A program made the position numbers and the translations under genes. The notes beneath the pieces are model-generated. The model searched no databases, was not told the origin of the DNA, and saw nothing but the letters and a program-made list of their open reading frames with translations. This document shows positions 25,188-33,468 of a stretch of DNA of 42,559 nt, one piece after another (within the stretch, counting starts at the first letter, position 1; every line of letters starts with the position of its first letter). Origin of the DNA: Acidimicrobiaceae bacterium (lineage in GTDB: Bacteria > Actinomycetota > Acidimicrobiia > Acidimicrobiales > Poriferisodalaceae); contig PBKA01000010.1 in assembly GCA_002721305.1 (NCBI GenBank), positions 74,974 through 117,532 on the forward strand. Direction: 5' to 3'.

Positions 25188-26237
25188 GTGGCTTCCGTTC
25201 GCACCGAAATCACTGAACTGGCAACAGGGCTTGGAATGTTGGGATACGACAGCCCTATCGAAGCCATCAGTCAACTACCCGGACAATTCGTCGATGTCAC
25301 AGAACGAGTTTGGGAACAGTTCACCCGAGCCGTGGACGAGTCACCCCATCGAATCGATTTCGCGGGCGCTTACCGCAATGGTCAGGTCTTTTTAGAAGCC
25401 GATGATGGTTTGAGAGGTCGACCGCCACTCCTTATTGAGTGGAAAGGTAGTCATCGAAGCCCCGGACACGACCAACTGCCGATAGATCTGCGGGTAGATC
25501 ATGTCTATCTCATATCTTGCAAGTACTCCTCCAAGATCCTGCTCAATGCCGCCCCCTCGAACCTGTTCGCCGCAAGCCATGACGTAGGCGACTGGTATGA
25601 CCACGCGGCTCCCAAGCAACATCAAGCCCTTTATACTGCGGTGCGAGCAGAAGTCGACACGAGTCTGGAATTACCCCCGTTCGTGGGTGACCTTGCAAAG
25701 CACCATCGGTCCGAACTCAAGATTGCGTTGGCGGACCGCGAATGGAGTGTCAAATGTGCAAGCGCTTACCGGGAACTCGCTGCCGAAGTCGGACGCGTCA
25801 CCGCCAGCCAATGGCGTAAATCGGTAGCTACAAAACGCCAACGCGAAGCGCTGTTGTGGCGATTGTTACGTATCGGCCCAGCTCCCTACTACGTTTTGGG
25901 TTCGACAAGAGATCAAGCGTTACGGCTCCTTGTCACCACGCCGTGGGATTGGCGCCGCCGGTTTGAATTCCGGGACTTGGAAATCTGGGGGGAAGAGGCA
26001 GGGCAACCGAAAATAGGTTGGAGAGCCACCGTCCGAGACCACGAAGCAGCAGAAGAGACCTGCGTAGATGGACACGTCGAAGTTCGTTGGAGCCACGGAC
26101 GCTTTGCTCAAGCCCCGGAGGCAAAAGTTTACTTGGATACTCCGCACTCACAGGTGCCTGGTTACCTCCATCTTGATGCCGCAGAATCATGGTCAGGGTC
26201 AATAAGTGGGTCAGAAATTCAATTACCACTATCCTGA
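25188..26237 (+). CDS. uncharacterised protein with PD-(D/E)XK-like motif
   Basis: A 349-residue soluble protein with no named family that I can assign. The GTG at 25188, 5 bp after the LLM stop, is chosen; the frame is open further upstream but that part overlaps the LLM gene and looks unlike protein. RIDFAG (Asp57), then PLLIEWKG (Glu84-x-Lys86) on a hydrophobic strand, followed by DHVYLISCKYSSKILLN, resembles the active-site layout of PD-(D/E)XK nucleases. The C-terminal half is basic and Trp-rich (ATPWDWRRRFEFRDLEIWG-like segments). It lies just upstream of sufB. A nuclease or DNA-binding role is inference only. Confidence 0.6.
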   Translation: MASVRTEITELATGLGMLGYDSPIEAISQLPGQFVDVTERVWEQFTRAVDESPHRIDFAGAYRNGQVFLEADDGLRGRPPLLIEWKGSHRSPGHDQLPIDLRVDHVYLISCKYSSKILLNAAPSNLFAASHDVGDWYDHAAPKQHQALYTAVRAEVDTSLELPPFVGDLAKHHRSELKIALADREWSVKCASAYRELAAEVGRVTASQWRKSVATKRQREALLWRLLRIGPAPYYVLGSTRDQALRLLVTTPWDWRRRFEFRDLEIWGEEAGQPKIGWRATVRDHEAAEETCVDGHVEVRWSHGRFAQAPEAKVYLDTPHSQVPGYLHLDAAESWSGSISGSEIQLPLS

Positions 26238-26253
26238 TAGGGGTAAATAATTT
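26229..26253 (+). promoter_or_regulatory. candidate suf operator and -10 region upstream of sufB
   Basis: The near-palindrome CTATCCTGATAG (26229-26240) is followed 3 nt later by an AT-rich -10-like stretch, TAAATAATTT (26244-26253). The same 12-bp pattern occurs before sufD and sufC2 in the same relation to a -10 box. An AGGAG ribosome site at 26259-26263 then precedes the GTG at 26269. It looks like a repressor site of an Fe-S-responsive regulator, but the regulator is not in the window. Confidence 0.55.
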
Positions 26254-26268
26254 TCGACAGGAGCTTTT

Positions 26269-27678
26269 GTGACAGACACCGAACCAAACGTCGCTATCGA
26301 TCTGGGTAAATACCAACTCGGTTGGAGCGACGAAGAAGACTACGTCTACAAGCCGCAGAAGGGACTTAACGAAGACATTATTCGGGAGATGTCTTTCTTA
26401 AAAAAAGAGCCGGAATGGATGCTCAACTTTAGGTTGCGTTCATACGAAATATTCCAACAAAAGCCTATGCCGAACTGGGGTGGAGATACCTCGGAAATTT
26501 ACTTTGATGACATCTACTACTACATCAAGCCCACCGAAGGGCAGGTAGACGCCTGGGAGGAGCTACCGGACTCCGTAAAGGAGACCTATGAGAAACTAGG
26601 TATCCCAGAAGCGGAGAGGAAGTACCTTGCTGGGGTCACGGCTCAATATGAGTCGGAAGTCGTATATCACCGTAACCGGGAGGACCTCGAAGCCCAAGGA
26701 GTCATCTTCTCCGACATGGATTCGGCTGTTAAGGAACATCCCGAACTCGTCAAGAAATACTTTGGAACAATTATCCCCCCCGGCGACAACAAATTCTCTG
26801 CCTTGAACTCAGCGGTATGGTCGGGTGGCTCGTTTATCTATGTGCCACCCGGGGTCGAGGTAGAGATGCCTCTCCAGGCATACTTTCGTATCAATGCCGA
26901 AAATATGGGCCAATTTGAGCGCACATTAATAATTGCCGATGAAGGTGCCACCGTGCACTACATCGAAGGATGTTCGGCGCCGGTTTATAGCTCTGATTCG
27001 CTTCACTCAGCCGTGGTCGAGCTATGTGCCCTACCCGGCGGACGAATCACATACACAACAATTCAAAACTGGTCGAACAACGTGTTCAATCTCGTCACGA
27101 AACGAGCCGCAGCCTACGACGAGGCTCACGTCGAATGGATTGATGGGAATATCGGGTCCAGGCTGACCATGAAATACCCTGCTGTGTACCTGATGGGACC
27201 CAAGGCTTCAGGCGAAGTGCTTTCGGTTGCATATGCCGGCGCAGGTCAACACCAGGATGCTGGTGCCAAAATGGTCCATGCAGCCCCGGAGACTTCGTCC
27301 AAGATCGTGTCCAAATCGATCTCCAAAGATGGAGGGAGAACGACCTATCGTGGTTTAGTCCGCGTCGAAGAAGGTATGAGCGACTGTCGGTCACACGTTC
27401 AATGCGATGCGCTTTTGCTTGACGAAACCAGTCGATCTGATACCTACCCCTACCAAGAAATCGGTTCACGTGATGCTGAAATTGGTCATGAAGCCACGGT
27501 TTCCAAAGTCGCCGATGAACAACTCTTTTATCTTATGAGTAGGGGACTTTCCGAAGAACAAGCCATGGGAATGGTTGTCAATGGCTTTATTGAGCCAGTT
27601 ACTAAGACATTACCGATGGAGTACGCGGTCGAATGGAGTCGACTTATAGAACTGCAGATGGAAGGATCCATCGGTTAG
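26269..27678 (+). CDS. sufB: Fe-S cluster assembly scaffold protein SufB
   Basis: A 469-residue SufB, the scaffold subunit of the SufBCD complex on which iron-sulfur clusters are built. Diagnostic segments are [80 protein letters not shown] and [20 protein letters not shown]. Length and all blocks are normal for the family. Transcription probably starts at its own promoter, which carries the putative suf operator. Unusually, sufD and sufC do not follow directly: two CoA-ester lyases and a small Cys/Lys-rich protein lie between. Confidence 0.95.
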   Translation: MTDTEPNVAIDLGKYQLGWSDEEDYVYKPQKGLNEDIIREMSFLKKEPEWMLNFRLRSYEIFQQKPMPNWGGDTSEIYFDDIYYYIKPTEGQVDAWEELPDSVKETYEKLGIPEAERKYLAGVTAQYESEVVYHRNREDLEAQGVIFSDMDSAVKEHPELVKKYFGTIIPPGDNKFSALNSAVWSGGSFIYVPPGVEVEMPLQAYFRINAENMGQFERTLIIADEGATVHYIEGCSAPVYSSDSLHSAVVELCALPGGRITYTTIQNWSNNVFNLVTKRAAAYDEAHVEWIDGNIGSRLTMKYPAVYLMGPKASGEVLSVAYAGAGQHQDAGAKMVHAAPETSSKIVSKSISKDGGRTTYRGLVRVEEGMSDCRSHVQCDALLLDETSRSDTYPYQEIGSRDAEIGHEATVSKVADEQLFYLMSRGLSEEQAMGMVVNGFIEPVTKTLPMEYAVEWSRLIELQMEGSIG

Positions 27679-27786
27679 AGCTATCGGCACTTTGTGAGAA
27701 CATGAAGTCAAAGCAGTACTGGTGGTAGCGATCACGACTTCTGCTGGATACGGTCAGAACATAAGTCGCAACGGAGGTTTCTTCAG

Positions 27787-28836
27787 GTGCGTACACCGAA
27801 AAACTTTTTTTCACCATTAGCGCTCGGAGCACCCGACCCACTCACAGAAATCCCCTTTCGTCCGTCTCGGATGATTCACTTCTTCGACCCATCAAATGAA
27901 AAGATGAGAGCTAAAGTTCCGTCGATTGCCCCAACCGTCGACGTTCTTCTGGGAAACCTAGAAGACGCAGTCGCGGCTGATAACAAAGAAGCAGCGCGCG
28001 CCGGCCTGGTCGAAGTCGGCCACGCCTGGGACAGCCAAGATACGCAATTGTGGACCCGGGTAAACAGCCTCGATTCCCCGTGGTTCTTGGATGACGTCAT
28101 GACACTGGTCGGAGAAATCGGAGACAAGCTGGACGTAGTGATGATCCCGAAGGTTGAGGGCAGCGAGGATATTCATTTCGTTGATCAACTTCTCGCTCAA
28201 CTCGAAGCTCGCGCCGGTTTGACTACGCCGATCCTGGTCCATGCAATCCTTGAGACCGCCCAAGGCGTTGCCAATGTTGAGGACATTTGTGGAGCAAGTC
28301 CTCGAATGCAGGGTCTTTCGTTAGGCCCGGCTGATTTGGCGGCTGATCGTCGCATGAAAACCACAAGAGTCGGTGGCGGTCACCCCGGATATCTGGTTCG
28401 TCAAGACCCGGAGGAGGGGGGCCAAGACGAAGAGCGGCTCTCTTATCAACAAGATTTGTGGCACTACACGCTTGCCCGCATGGTTGATGCATGCGGATCT
28501 CACGGAATCCTCCCGTACTACGGACCATTTGGTGACATAGCTGACACCCTCGCTTGTGAAGACCAGTTCAGAAACGCCTACTTGCTTGGGTGCGTAGGGG
28601 CGTGGAGCCTCCATCCGATTCAGATCGACATAGCAAAGAAGGTGTTTAGCCCAGAGCCATCCGAAGTCGCTTGGGCTATGCGCGTCATCCAAGAAATGGG
28701 TGACGGAACCGGCGCGGTAATGATTGACGGAAAAATGCAAGATGACGCAACGGTCAAACAGTGCCGAGTCGTGGTCAACCTTGCCCGTGAGCTGGCTGCT
28801 AAGGATCCAGACTTGGCCAGTAGTTACGGGTTCTGA
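27787..28836 (+). CDS. mcl1: L-malyl-CoA/beta-methylmalyl-CoA lyase (Mcl1-like)
   Basis: A 349-residue CitE-like lyase. It matches the longer Mcl1 type: [20 protein letters not shown] near the N-terminus, [20 protein letters not shown] with the acidic Mg2+-binding residues, [20 protein letters not shown], and [20 protein letters not shown]. The late block [17 protein letters not shown] and the end [20 protein letters not shown] also fit. Known members cleave malyl-CoA to acetyl-CoA plus glyoxylate and beta-methylmalyl-CoA to propionyl-CoA plus glyoxylate, in the ethylmalonyl-CoA pathway or 3-hydroxypropionate bicycle. The GTG start follows a GGAGG ribosome site. It lies between sufB and sufD. 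Confidence 0.87.
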   Translation: MRTPKNFFSPLALGAPDPLTEIPFRPSRMIHFFDPSNEKMRAKVPSIAPTVDVLLGNLEDAVAADNKEAARAGLVEVGHAWDSQDTQLWTRVNSLDSPWFLDDVMTLVGEIGDKLDVVMIPKVEGSEDIHFVDQLLAQLEARAGLTTPILVHAILETAQGVANVEDICGASPRMQGLSLGPADLAADRRMKTTRVGGGHPGYLVRQDPEEGGQDEERLSYQQDLWHYTLARMVDACGSHGILPYYGPFGDIADTLACEDQFRNAYLLGCVGAWSLHPIQIDIAKKVFSPEPSEVAWAMRVIQEMGDGTGAVMIDGKMQDDATVKQCRVVVNLARELAAKDPDLASSYGF

Positions 28837-28874
28837 TCCGCGTCCACCCACATGCGTATTGTCAGGAGATGGAG

Positions 28875-29741
28875 ATGAGTTCGACCTACCGGCCCCGCCG
28901 TTCTGTTCTGTACATGCCAGCGGCCAACCAGCGGGCGTTAGAAAAGGCAAAAGAGATCGACGCTGACGCGCTGATCTTTGACTTAGAGGATGCCGTGGCT
29001 CCCGACTCGAAAGAAGTAGCCAGAGAACAAGCCTGCGCTGCGGCATCATCGGCTGGCTACGGAAATCGGGAACTCACGATCCGGTGCAACGGACTCGATA
29101 CGCCTTGGGGACACGATGACATTTTGGCCGCCGCTTCTGCAGCGCCGGCTGCCGTGGTAATTCCTAAAGTCGATGGACCTGAGTACCTAGATGAAATATC
29201 GAACCTACTGGATTCGGGAGGAGCTCCTCCCTCCATGCAAATATGGGCGATGGTAGAAACGCCCGTCGGCATACTGAACGTAAATCAAATCGCTCAACAT
29301 GAACGGATGTCGGTCATGGTTATGGGCACCAACGACATGGCAAAAGAACTGCGCGCTTCGATTACTACAGATCGTCAAGCACTCTTGCCGCACCTCGCGA
29401 CGTGCTTACTTTCTGCCCGAGCCGCGGGAATCAGCATTCTCGATGGCGTCTTTAACGACATCAAAGACGAGTCCGGTTTCACATCCGTTTGCATCCAAGG
29501 AGCACAAATGGGTTTCGACGGAAAAACGCTTATCCATCCGAGTCAAGTGCCTCCTACTAATGAGATCTTTGCGCCGAGTCTTGACGAACTCGATTTTCAT
29601 CAACGAGTCATCCAAGAATTTGAGACAGCCGAAAAAGAGGGCAGGGGTGTCCTAACCGTCGACGGAAAGATGATCGAAAATCTGCATGTGGACGAGGCAC
29701 GAAGAGTGATCGCGATGGCTGAAGCAATCGCTGCTCTGTAG
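28875..29741 (+). CDS. CitE-like CoA ester lyase / malyl-CoA thioesterase candidate (Mcl2-like)
   Basis: A 288-residue HpcH/HpaI-CitE family protein from the ATG at 28875; an ATG at 28869 is only 3 nt from the AGGAG site, which suits 28875 better. Typical segments are RPRRSVLYMPAANQRALEKA, ADALIFDLEDAVAPDSK with the Mg2+-binding acidic residues, VVIPKVDGPEYLDEI, and MGFDGKTLIHPSQVPPTNEI. In organisms with the ethylmalonyl-CoA pathway a shorter paralogue of this kind is the (S)-malyl-CoA thioesterase, completing the lyase reaction to free malate; other CitE-like lyases are possible. It follows the Mcl1-like gene by 38 bp, probably in one operon. Confidence 0.78.
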   Translation: MSSTYRPRRSVLYMPAANQRALEKAKEIDADALIFDLEDAVAPDSKEVAREQACAAASSAGYGNRELTIRCNGLDTPWGHDDILAAASAAPAAVVIPKVDGPEYLDEISNLLDSGGAPPSMQIWAMVETPVGILNVNQIAQHERMSVMVMGTNDMAKELRASITTDRQALLPHLATCLLSARAAGISILDGVFNDIKDESGFTSVCIQGAQMGFDGKTLIHPSQVPPTNEIFAPSLDELDFHQRVIQEFETAEKEGRGVLTVDGKMIENLHVDEARRVIAMAEAIAAL

Positions 29742-29796
29742 AGGTTTTCACCTAAGTAAAACCGCCAAACAGGACGAGAAGAGCCACAATATAGAT

Positions 29797-30177
29797 ATGC
29801 CTATGCGCACCAATTGTCGCCATTATGAGACCCGATCGTACGGCAACGGTGAAACCGTCAGAAAGTGCAATCTTGACCTCGCGCCGGAAGCGCCGTGGCG
29901 ATGCCCCGAGGACTGTCCCGAGTACAAACCTCGCCGGATAGACGTGGCATGGGACCATGGATCGCTTGGAGTTCAGGACTTCGCTGATGAACCCGAAAGT
30001 CTGGGGGAGGACGAATCTATCGCCGCCCTGCTCGATGCAGCGGAAGACATCGTAAATTCGGCGGGCCCCGACATTTTGTTGGAACTCGAAGCGGAAAAAA
30101 ATAAAAAAGGACGTAAAGGGCCACGTATTAGCAAGAAGGCAAGAGCACAAAAACGAAAAAAACGAAAGAAGCGGTGA
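29797..30177 (+). CDS. small Cys-containing protein with Lys/Arg-rich tail, unknown function
   Basis: A 126-residue protein I do not recognise. The N-terminus has four cysteines (Cys7, Cys24, Cys36, Cys40; NCRHYETRS ... WRCPEDCPEYKPR), which could bind zinc or an Fe-S cluster. The middle is acidic and helical, and the last 23 residues are almost entirely Lys/Arg (KKARAQKRKKRKKR), suggesting nucleic-acid binding or a disordered tail. A TATAGAT box ends right at the first ATG and 6 nt before the second (29803), so translation may start at Met3 on a leaderless mRNA. The position between CoA lyases and sufD makes an Fe-S connection worth testing. Confidence 0.6.
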   Translation: MPMRTNCRHYETRSYGNGETVRKCNLDLAPEAPWRCPEDCPEYKPRRIDVAWDHGSLGVQDFADEPESLGEDESIAALLDAAEDIVNSAGPDILLELEAEKNKKGRKGPRISKKARAQKRKKRKKR

Positions 30178-30199
30178 CTTTGCCGCACAGGGGATTTCT

Positions 30200-30219
30200 C
30201 CTATCCGGATAGGTAGAAT
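30200..30219 (+). promoter_or_regulatory. candidate suf operator and leaderless promoter of sufD
   Basis: CCTATCCGGATAGG (30200-30213) is a perfect 14-bp palindrome, and its inner 12 bases match the element before sufB at 11 of 12 positions. It is followed directly by TAGAAT (30214-30219), a good -10 box, and 8 nt later by the sufD GTG at 30228. This spacing predicts a transcript starting at the start codon. A bound repressor would cover the -10/-35 spacer. Confidence 0.62.
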
Positions 30220-30227
30220 TATTTGTT

Positions 30228-31493
30228 GTGGCACCCACTCCTACAGGTCCTTTTGGAAGCCCCGAATGGACCGACCTAATCGGATCTTCCGCTTTTCTTG
30301 AGCGACGTCAAGAAGCTGAGAAGAACGCTTCCCAAGCAGGTCTGCCATCGTTTGAGGAGGAACTCTGGCGCTACACGCCGATCGACGACCTAGACCCATC
30401 TCACTACCGATTAGAAGCGCCCGGCGGGCCGGTCGTAGGCCCGGGTCTTGCCCTAGGGATGAGAGAAGACGCGGCTGCCGTCATAGAGATCGTTAATGGT
30501 CAACTCATCTCAACGATGATCAACGATGACGCTGTTGTGGTGCACTCCGAAGGTCCCGAAATGGAGAAAGCGGTTGGGTCCGTTGTTCCGATTGGCACAG
30601 ATTTCTTCACCGATTGCAATTTTGGTTATTGCACGGCCCCGGTCGTCGTAGAGATAGCCCGAGATTCCGTCGTCACTTCTCCGATTCTGATTTGTCAGCA
30701 CACGACAATCAGCGACATAGCTTGGTTCCCTCGACTCGTGATCCAAATGGGAGAAAACTCCGAGGCAACAGTCGTGGAACATCAAACTAGCCCCGCGATC
30801 AATGCCCTTGTGTGTCCCGTGAACGAAATTCAAGTAGGTCAAGCAGCTCGCCTCAAGTATCTGACCGTGCAAGAACATGGACCGGATCTCTGGCAAATAG
30901 CGACCCAGGTCGCCGAAGTCCAGCGGGACGCTCACGTATCCCTGAGTCAAGTTGCTTTGGGTGGTTCATATGCGCGAGCAAGAATTGATGCCAAGATGGC
31001 GGGTCAAGGGTCCTCAAGTGAAATCAGCGCAATATATTTTGGACGTCAAAAAGCTCAACACGATTTCAGGACTTTTCAGAAACACCAAGCGCCACATAGC
31101 ACTTCCAACTTGTTGTTTAAAGGCGTGGTGGATGACGACAGTCGAGCTATCTACACGGGGCTGATCCGAATTGAGCCTGACGCTGCTGATGTCAACGCCT
31201 TTCAGACCAACCGAACATTGAAGCTTTCAGAAAATGCCTGGGCCGAATCGGTGCCGAACCTGGAAATCGAAAATAATGACGTCAAGTGCAGCCACGCTTC
31301 AGCGGTTGGCCCTATCGATGAGGATCAAAAGTTCTATCTCGAAACAAGGGGAGTACCGGCTGACGTAGCCGAAGCGCTAGTGGTGAAAGGTTTTTTTGCC
31401 GACGTCCTCGAGGGACTCCCTTCCGAGCTCATTAGCACGGCTATTAATGGCCGAATTGAAGAGCTCGTCGCTCTTGATAAGGAACGACAGTAG
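30228..31493 (+). CDS. sufD: Fe-S cluster assembly protein SufD
   Basis: A 421-residue SufD, the partner of SufB in the SufBC2D scaffold. The N-terminus (LPSFEEELWRYTPIDDLDPS) and beta-helix repeats are family-like. KCSHASAVGPIDEDQKFYLE followed by TRGVPADVAEALVVKGFF is the typical SufD end, with the HxxxVG...D pattern of the cluster-building interface shown as HASAVG. The GTG at 30228 lies 8 nt after a -10 box, so a leaderless mRNA is likely. The Rieske ferredoxin and sufC1 follow with 2 bp spacing and a 4-bp overlap. Confidence 0.92.
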   Translation: MAPTPTGPFGSPEWTDLIGSSAFLERRQEAEKNASQAGLPSFEEELWRYTPIDDLDPSHYRLEAPGGPVVGPGLALGMREDAAAVIEIVNGQLISTMINDDAVVVHSEGPEMEKAVGSVVPIGTDFFTDCNFGYCTAPVVVEIARDSVVTSPILICQHTTISDIAWFPRLVIQMGENSEATVVEHQTSPAINALVCPVNEIQVGQAARLKYLTVQEHGPDLWQIATQVAEVQRDAHVSLSQVALGGSYARARIDAKMAGQGSSSEISAIYFGRQKAQHDFRTFQKHQAPHSTSNLLFKGVVDDDSRAIYTGLIRIEPDAADVNAFQTNRTLKLSENAWAESVPNLEIENNDVKCSHASAVGPIDEDQKFYLETRGVPADVAEALVVKGFFADVLEGLPSELISTAINGRIEELVALDKERQ

Positions 31494-31495
31494 AC

Positions 31496-31804
31496 ATGGT
31501 GCGTGTATGTAGTTTCGACTCCTTGGGAGACGGACAAGCTCAACGATTTGACATCGAAGGACATCGCATTGCAGTGATCAGAATTGGCGAGACTGTCCAT
31601 GCAATAGGGGACAGGTGCAGCCACGCTAACTACTCGCTCTCTGACGGCGTTGTATGGCCGGACGACTGTGCGATCGAGTGCCCGAAACATTTCTCGAAAT
31701 TCAATCTACGGACCGGCATGCCCGACGTGTTCCCAGCGACTCAACCAGTTCCTGTTTACCCCGCAAGCGTCGCTGAGGGAGATGTAGAGGTGGAGTTGCC
31801 ATGA
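31496..31804 (+). CDS. Rieske-type [2Fe-2S] ferredoxin of the suf operon
   Basis: A 102-residue single Rieske domain. Ligands are in RCSHANYSLSD (Cys-x-His) and ECPKHFSKFNL (Cys-x2-His), separated by about 16 residues, as in the ferredoxin subunits of non-heme iron oxygenases. Small Rieske proteins of this kind are regularly encoded between sufD and sufC in actinobacteria and may deliver electrons during cluster assembly; this is inference from context. It starts 2 bp after sufD, and its stop overlaps sufC1 by 4 bp. Confidence 0.9.
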   Translation: MVRVCSFDSLGDGQAQRFDIEGHRIAVIRIGETVHAIGDRCSHANYSLSDGVVWPDDCAIECPKHFSKFNLRTGMPDVFPATQPVPVYPASVAEGDVEVELP

Positions 31805-32631
31805 GTACGCTTTCTATAACCAACCTGGGTGTCGTCGTAGGTGACCAGGAAATTGTCAAAGGGTTAGACCTTGAAGTTTCTTCGGGACAAGTTCACGCGG
31901 TCATGGGGCCAAACGGATCGGGGAAGAGCACGCTAGCCAACGCGATAATGGGCAGACCCGGCTACCAAATCACTTCAGGATCCATTGAATTAGATGGCCA
32001 AGACTTGTGTTCCCTTCCCACATGGCAACGGGCGCAAATGGGACTATTTTTGGCTATGCAATATCCCACTGAGGTGCCCGGCGTATCCGTTCGCGAGACC
32101 CTGGAACTAGCCCTACAAGCAAGAGGACTAGACCAAATAGACGTTGCATCCCGGCTCGATGAGGAAGCTCAATCGATCGGATTACGAACAGAGCTTCTCG
32201 AACGCGCTCTCAATGTTGACCTATCCGGGGGAGAAAAAAAGAGAAACGAAACCGCACAATTGGCCGTCTTAGTTCCACAAATTGCGGTGTTGGACGAACT
32301 CGACAGCGGGCTTGACATTGATGCCCTCCGCTCCTGCGCAGAACGCATCGAAATCATGACCAACGACGGCCTCGGTGTGTTGTGCATCACTCACTACCAC
32401 CGACTTCTGGACCATCTAGCAGCGGATCAGGTGCACATTCTGGTTGACGGTCAAATTGTTGAAAGTGGGGGCCCTGAACTAGCGAAGGAACTTGAGGCCA
32501 ACGGATACTCCCGCTTCATTACTTCAGAACAAGAGCCAGATGGGGTATCGGTCGCAATAGGTGGGGCTGCCCGAGAAGGACAGTCTTCGGGTCCTGATTT
32601 GGAGGACCCGTTCGCAGACCCTCTCGCTTAA
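31801..32631 (+). CDS. sufC: Fe-S cluster assembly ATPase SufC, paralogue 1
   Basis: A 276-residue ABC-type ATPase of the SufBCD complex. It has Walker A GPNGSGKS (36-43), the family sequence LAMQYPTEVPGVSVRETL, signature LSGGEKKRNE (141-150) and His198 in ITHYH. Walker B reads LDELDSGLDIDAL, whereas SufC normally has LDETDSGLD, so the Thr after the catalytic Glu166 is Leu167. A 30-residue tail (from about 245) extends past the usual end. The start overlaps the Rieske gene (ATGA). A second, more canonical SufC is encoded at 35177-35926, so this copy serves the sufD unit or a hybrid complex. Confidence 0.92.
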   Translation: MSTLSITNLGVVVGDQEIVKGLDLEVSSGQVHAVMGPNGSGKSTLANAIMGRPGYQITSGSIELDGQDLCSLPTWQRAQMGLFLAMQYPTEVPGVSVRETLELALQARGLDQIDVASRLDEEAQSIGLRTELLERALNVDLSGGEKKRNETAQLAVLVPQIAVLDELDSGLDIDALRSCAERIEIMTNDGLGVLCITHYHRLLDHLAADQVHILVDGQIVESGGPELAKELEANGYSRFITSEQEPDGVSVAIGGAAREGQSSGPDLEDPFADPLA

Positions 32632-32714
32632 CTGCATTGGCAGAGGCAGGGTTGAAGGGCTATTAGACTTGGAGACGTTCCGCTCGGCTTAGCAGTATTT
32701 GGGGGCGACAGGAT

Positions 32715-33005
32715 ATGAAACGTGAACTGCTGACCGAAGAAGAGATGAAAGCTCTTTCAGAAGAGCTAGTGGATTGGACAGTTGCGTCTACTGGCTTAGA
32801 GCGGTCGTTTTCATTCGACGACTTTGTTCAAGCTTTTTCCTTCATGGCGGCCGCGGCGTTGCATTGTGAACGGCTCAACCACCATCCCGAATGGTCAAAC
32901 GTTTATGGAGCGGTCCACGTCCGTTTGGTCACCCACGACCGAAATGGGGTCACAGACCTTGATGCCACTTTGGCCCGACAGATGGAAAATCTGTCTGGTG
33001 GCTGA
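32715..33005 (+). CDS. phhB: 4a-hydroxytetrahydrobiopterin dehydratase
   Basis: A 96-residue pterin-4a-carbinolamine dehydratase. It has the diagnostic [20 protein letters not shown] segment, whose His-His-Pro-x-Trp belongs to the active site, and the [13 protein letters not shown] stretch. The enzyme dehydrates 4a-hydroxytetrahydropterin formed by aromatic amino-acid hydroxylases; in bacteria lacking those it can act in folate or molybdopterin metabolism. Its stop overlaps the NUDIX start by 8 nt. No hydroxylase gene is in the window. Confidence 0.9.
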   Translation: MKRELLTEEEMKALSEELVDWTVASTGLERSFSFDDFVQAFSFMAAAALHCERLNHHPEWSNVYGAVHVRLVTHDRNGVTDLDATLARQMENLSGG

Positions 33006-33462
33006 TCTAAGACGAAGTCTTTTTCGCTTTTACCGCATCTGGTCGCTTTTTCGTCCAGCAAAACTCACCATCGGAGTACGGGCGCTCGTGTTAGATGAAG
33101 ATGGTCGAGTATGTCTCGTGCGTCATAGTTATCGCGATGGGTGGTATCTCCCCGGAGGTGGCGTAAAAACCGGTGAGTCACTGGTTGATGCGATGCAGCG
33201 AGAATTGAGGGAAGAGACCGGAATTGAAGTTCCCGAAACGCCTCAATCGGTCCACGGCGTCTTCTCCTCGTTTCGTGACAACAAGAGCGATCACGTCGTT
33301 GTGTTTGTGGTGAACGAATGGTCGGTGAGCTCGTCTGTCTCCCCAGAAATAGCAGAGGTTGCTTTCTTTGCCCCAGATGAGCTCCCTGACGGAACTTCGG
33401 CTGCGACAACCCGGCGGATCAAAGAACACATCACGGGTGTCCCCCCGGGTCACCGGTGGTGA
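32998..33462 (+). CDS. NUDIX hydrolase
   Basis: A 154-residue NUDIX protein from the GTG at 32998; the frame is open further upstream, but that part overlaps the dehydratase gene in a different frame and is not protein-like. The N-terminus is basic ([14 protein letters not shown]), then the NUDIX fold begins at [20 protein letters not shown]. The NUDIX box is G-x5-E-x7-REx2EExGI ([20 protein letters not shown], then TGIEV), which binds Mg2+ and cleaves nucleoside diphosphates linked to another moiety. The substrate is unknown. It ends 6 bp before the convergent sufU. Confidence 0.85.
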   Translation: MADLRRSLFRFYRIWSLFRPAKLTIGVRALVLDEDGRVCLVRHSYRDGWYLPGGGVKTGESLVDAMQRELREETGIEVPETPQSVHGVFSSFRDNKSDHVVVFVVNEWSVSSSVSPEIAEVAFFAPDELPDGTSAATTRRIKEHITGVPPGHRW

Positions 33463-33468
33463 CGTTGA

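Noticed and set aside
27787-28836. CoA lyase as citrate lyase beta subunit (CitE)
   Set aside because: At 349 residues, with the long N-terminal and C-terminal blocks of malyl-CoA/beta-methylmalyl-CoA lyases and no citrate lyase alpha/gamma genes, CitE proper is unlikely.
28321-29049. 242-codon open frame on the minus strand opposite the two CoA lyases
   Set aside because: It covers the end of one clear gene and the start of another, has low-complexity Arg/Ser/Leu composition and no ribosome site.
29743-29763. GGTTTT/AAAACC stem after the second CoA lyase as a terminator
   Set aside because: Six mostly A-T pairs with a 9-nt loop and no following U-run; not convincing.
32824-32997. N-terminal extension of the NUDIX hydrolase
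   Set aside because: It overlaps the pterin dehydratase active-site coding region in a different frame and has no NUDIX-like content; the GTG at 32998 gives a normal-length protein.
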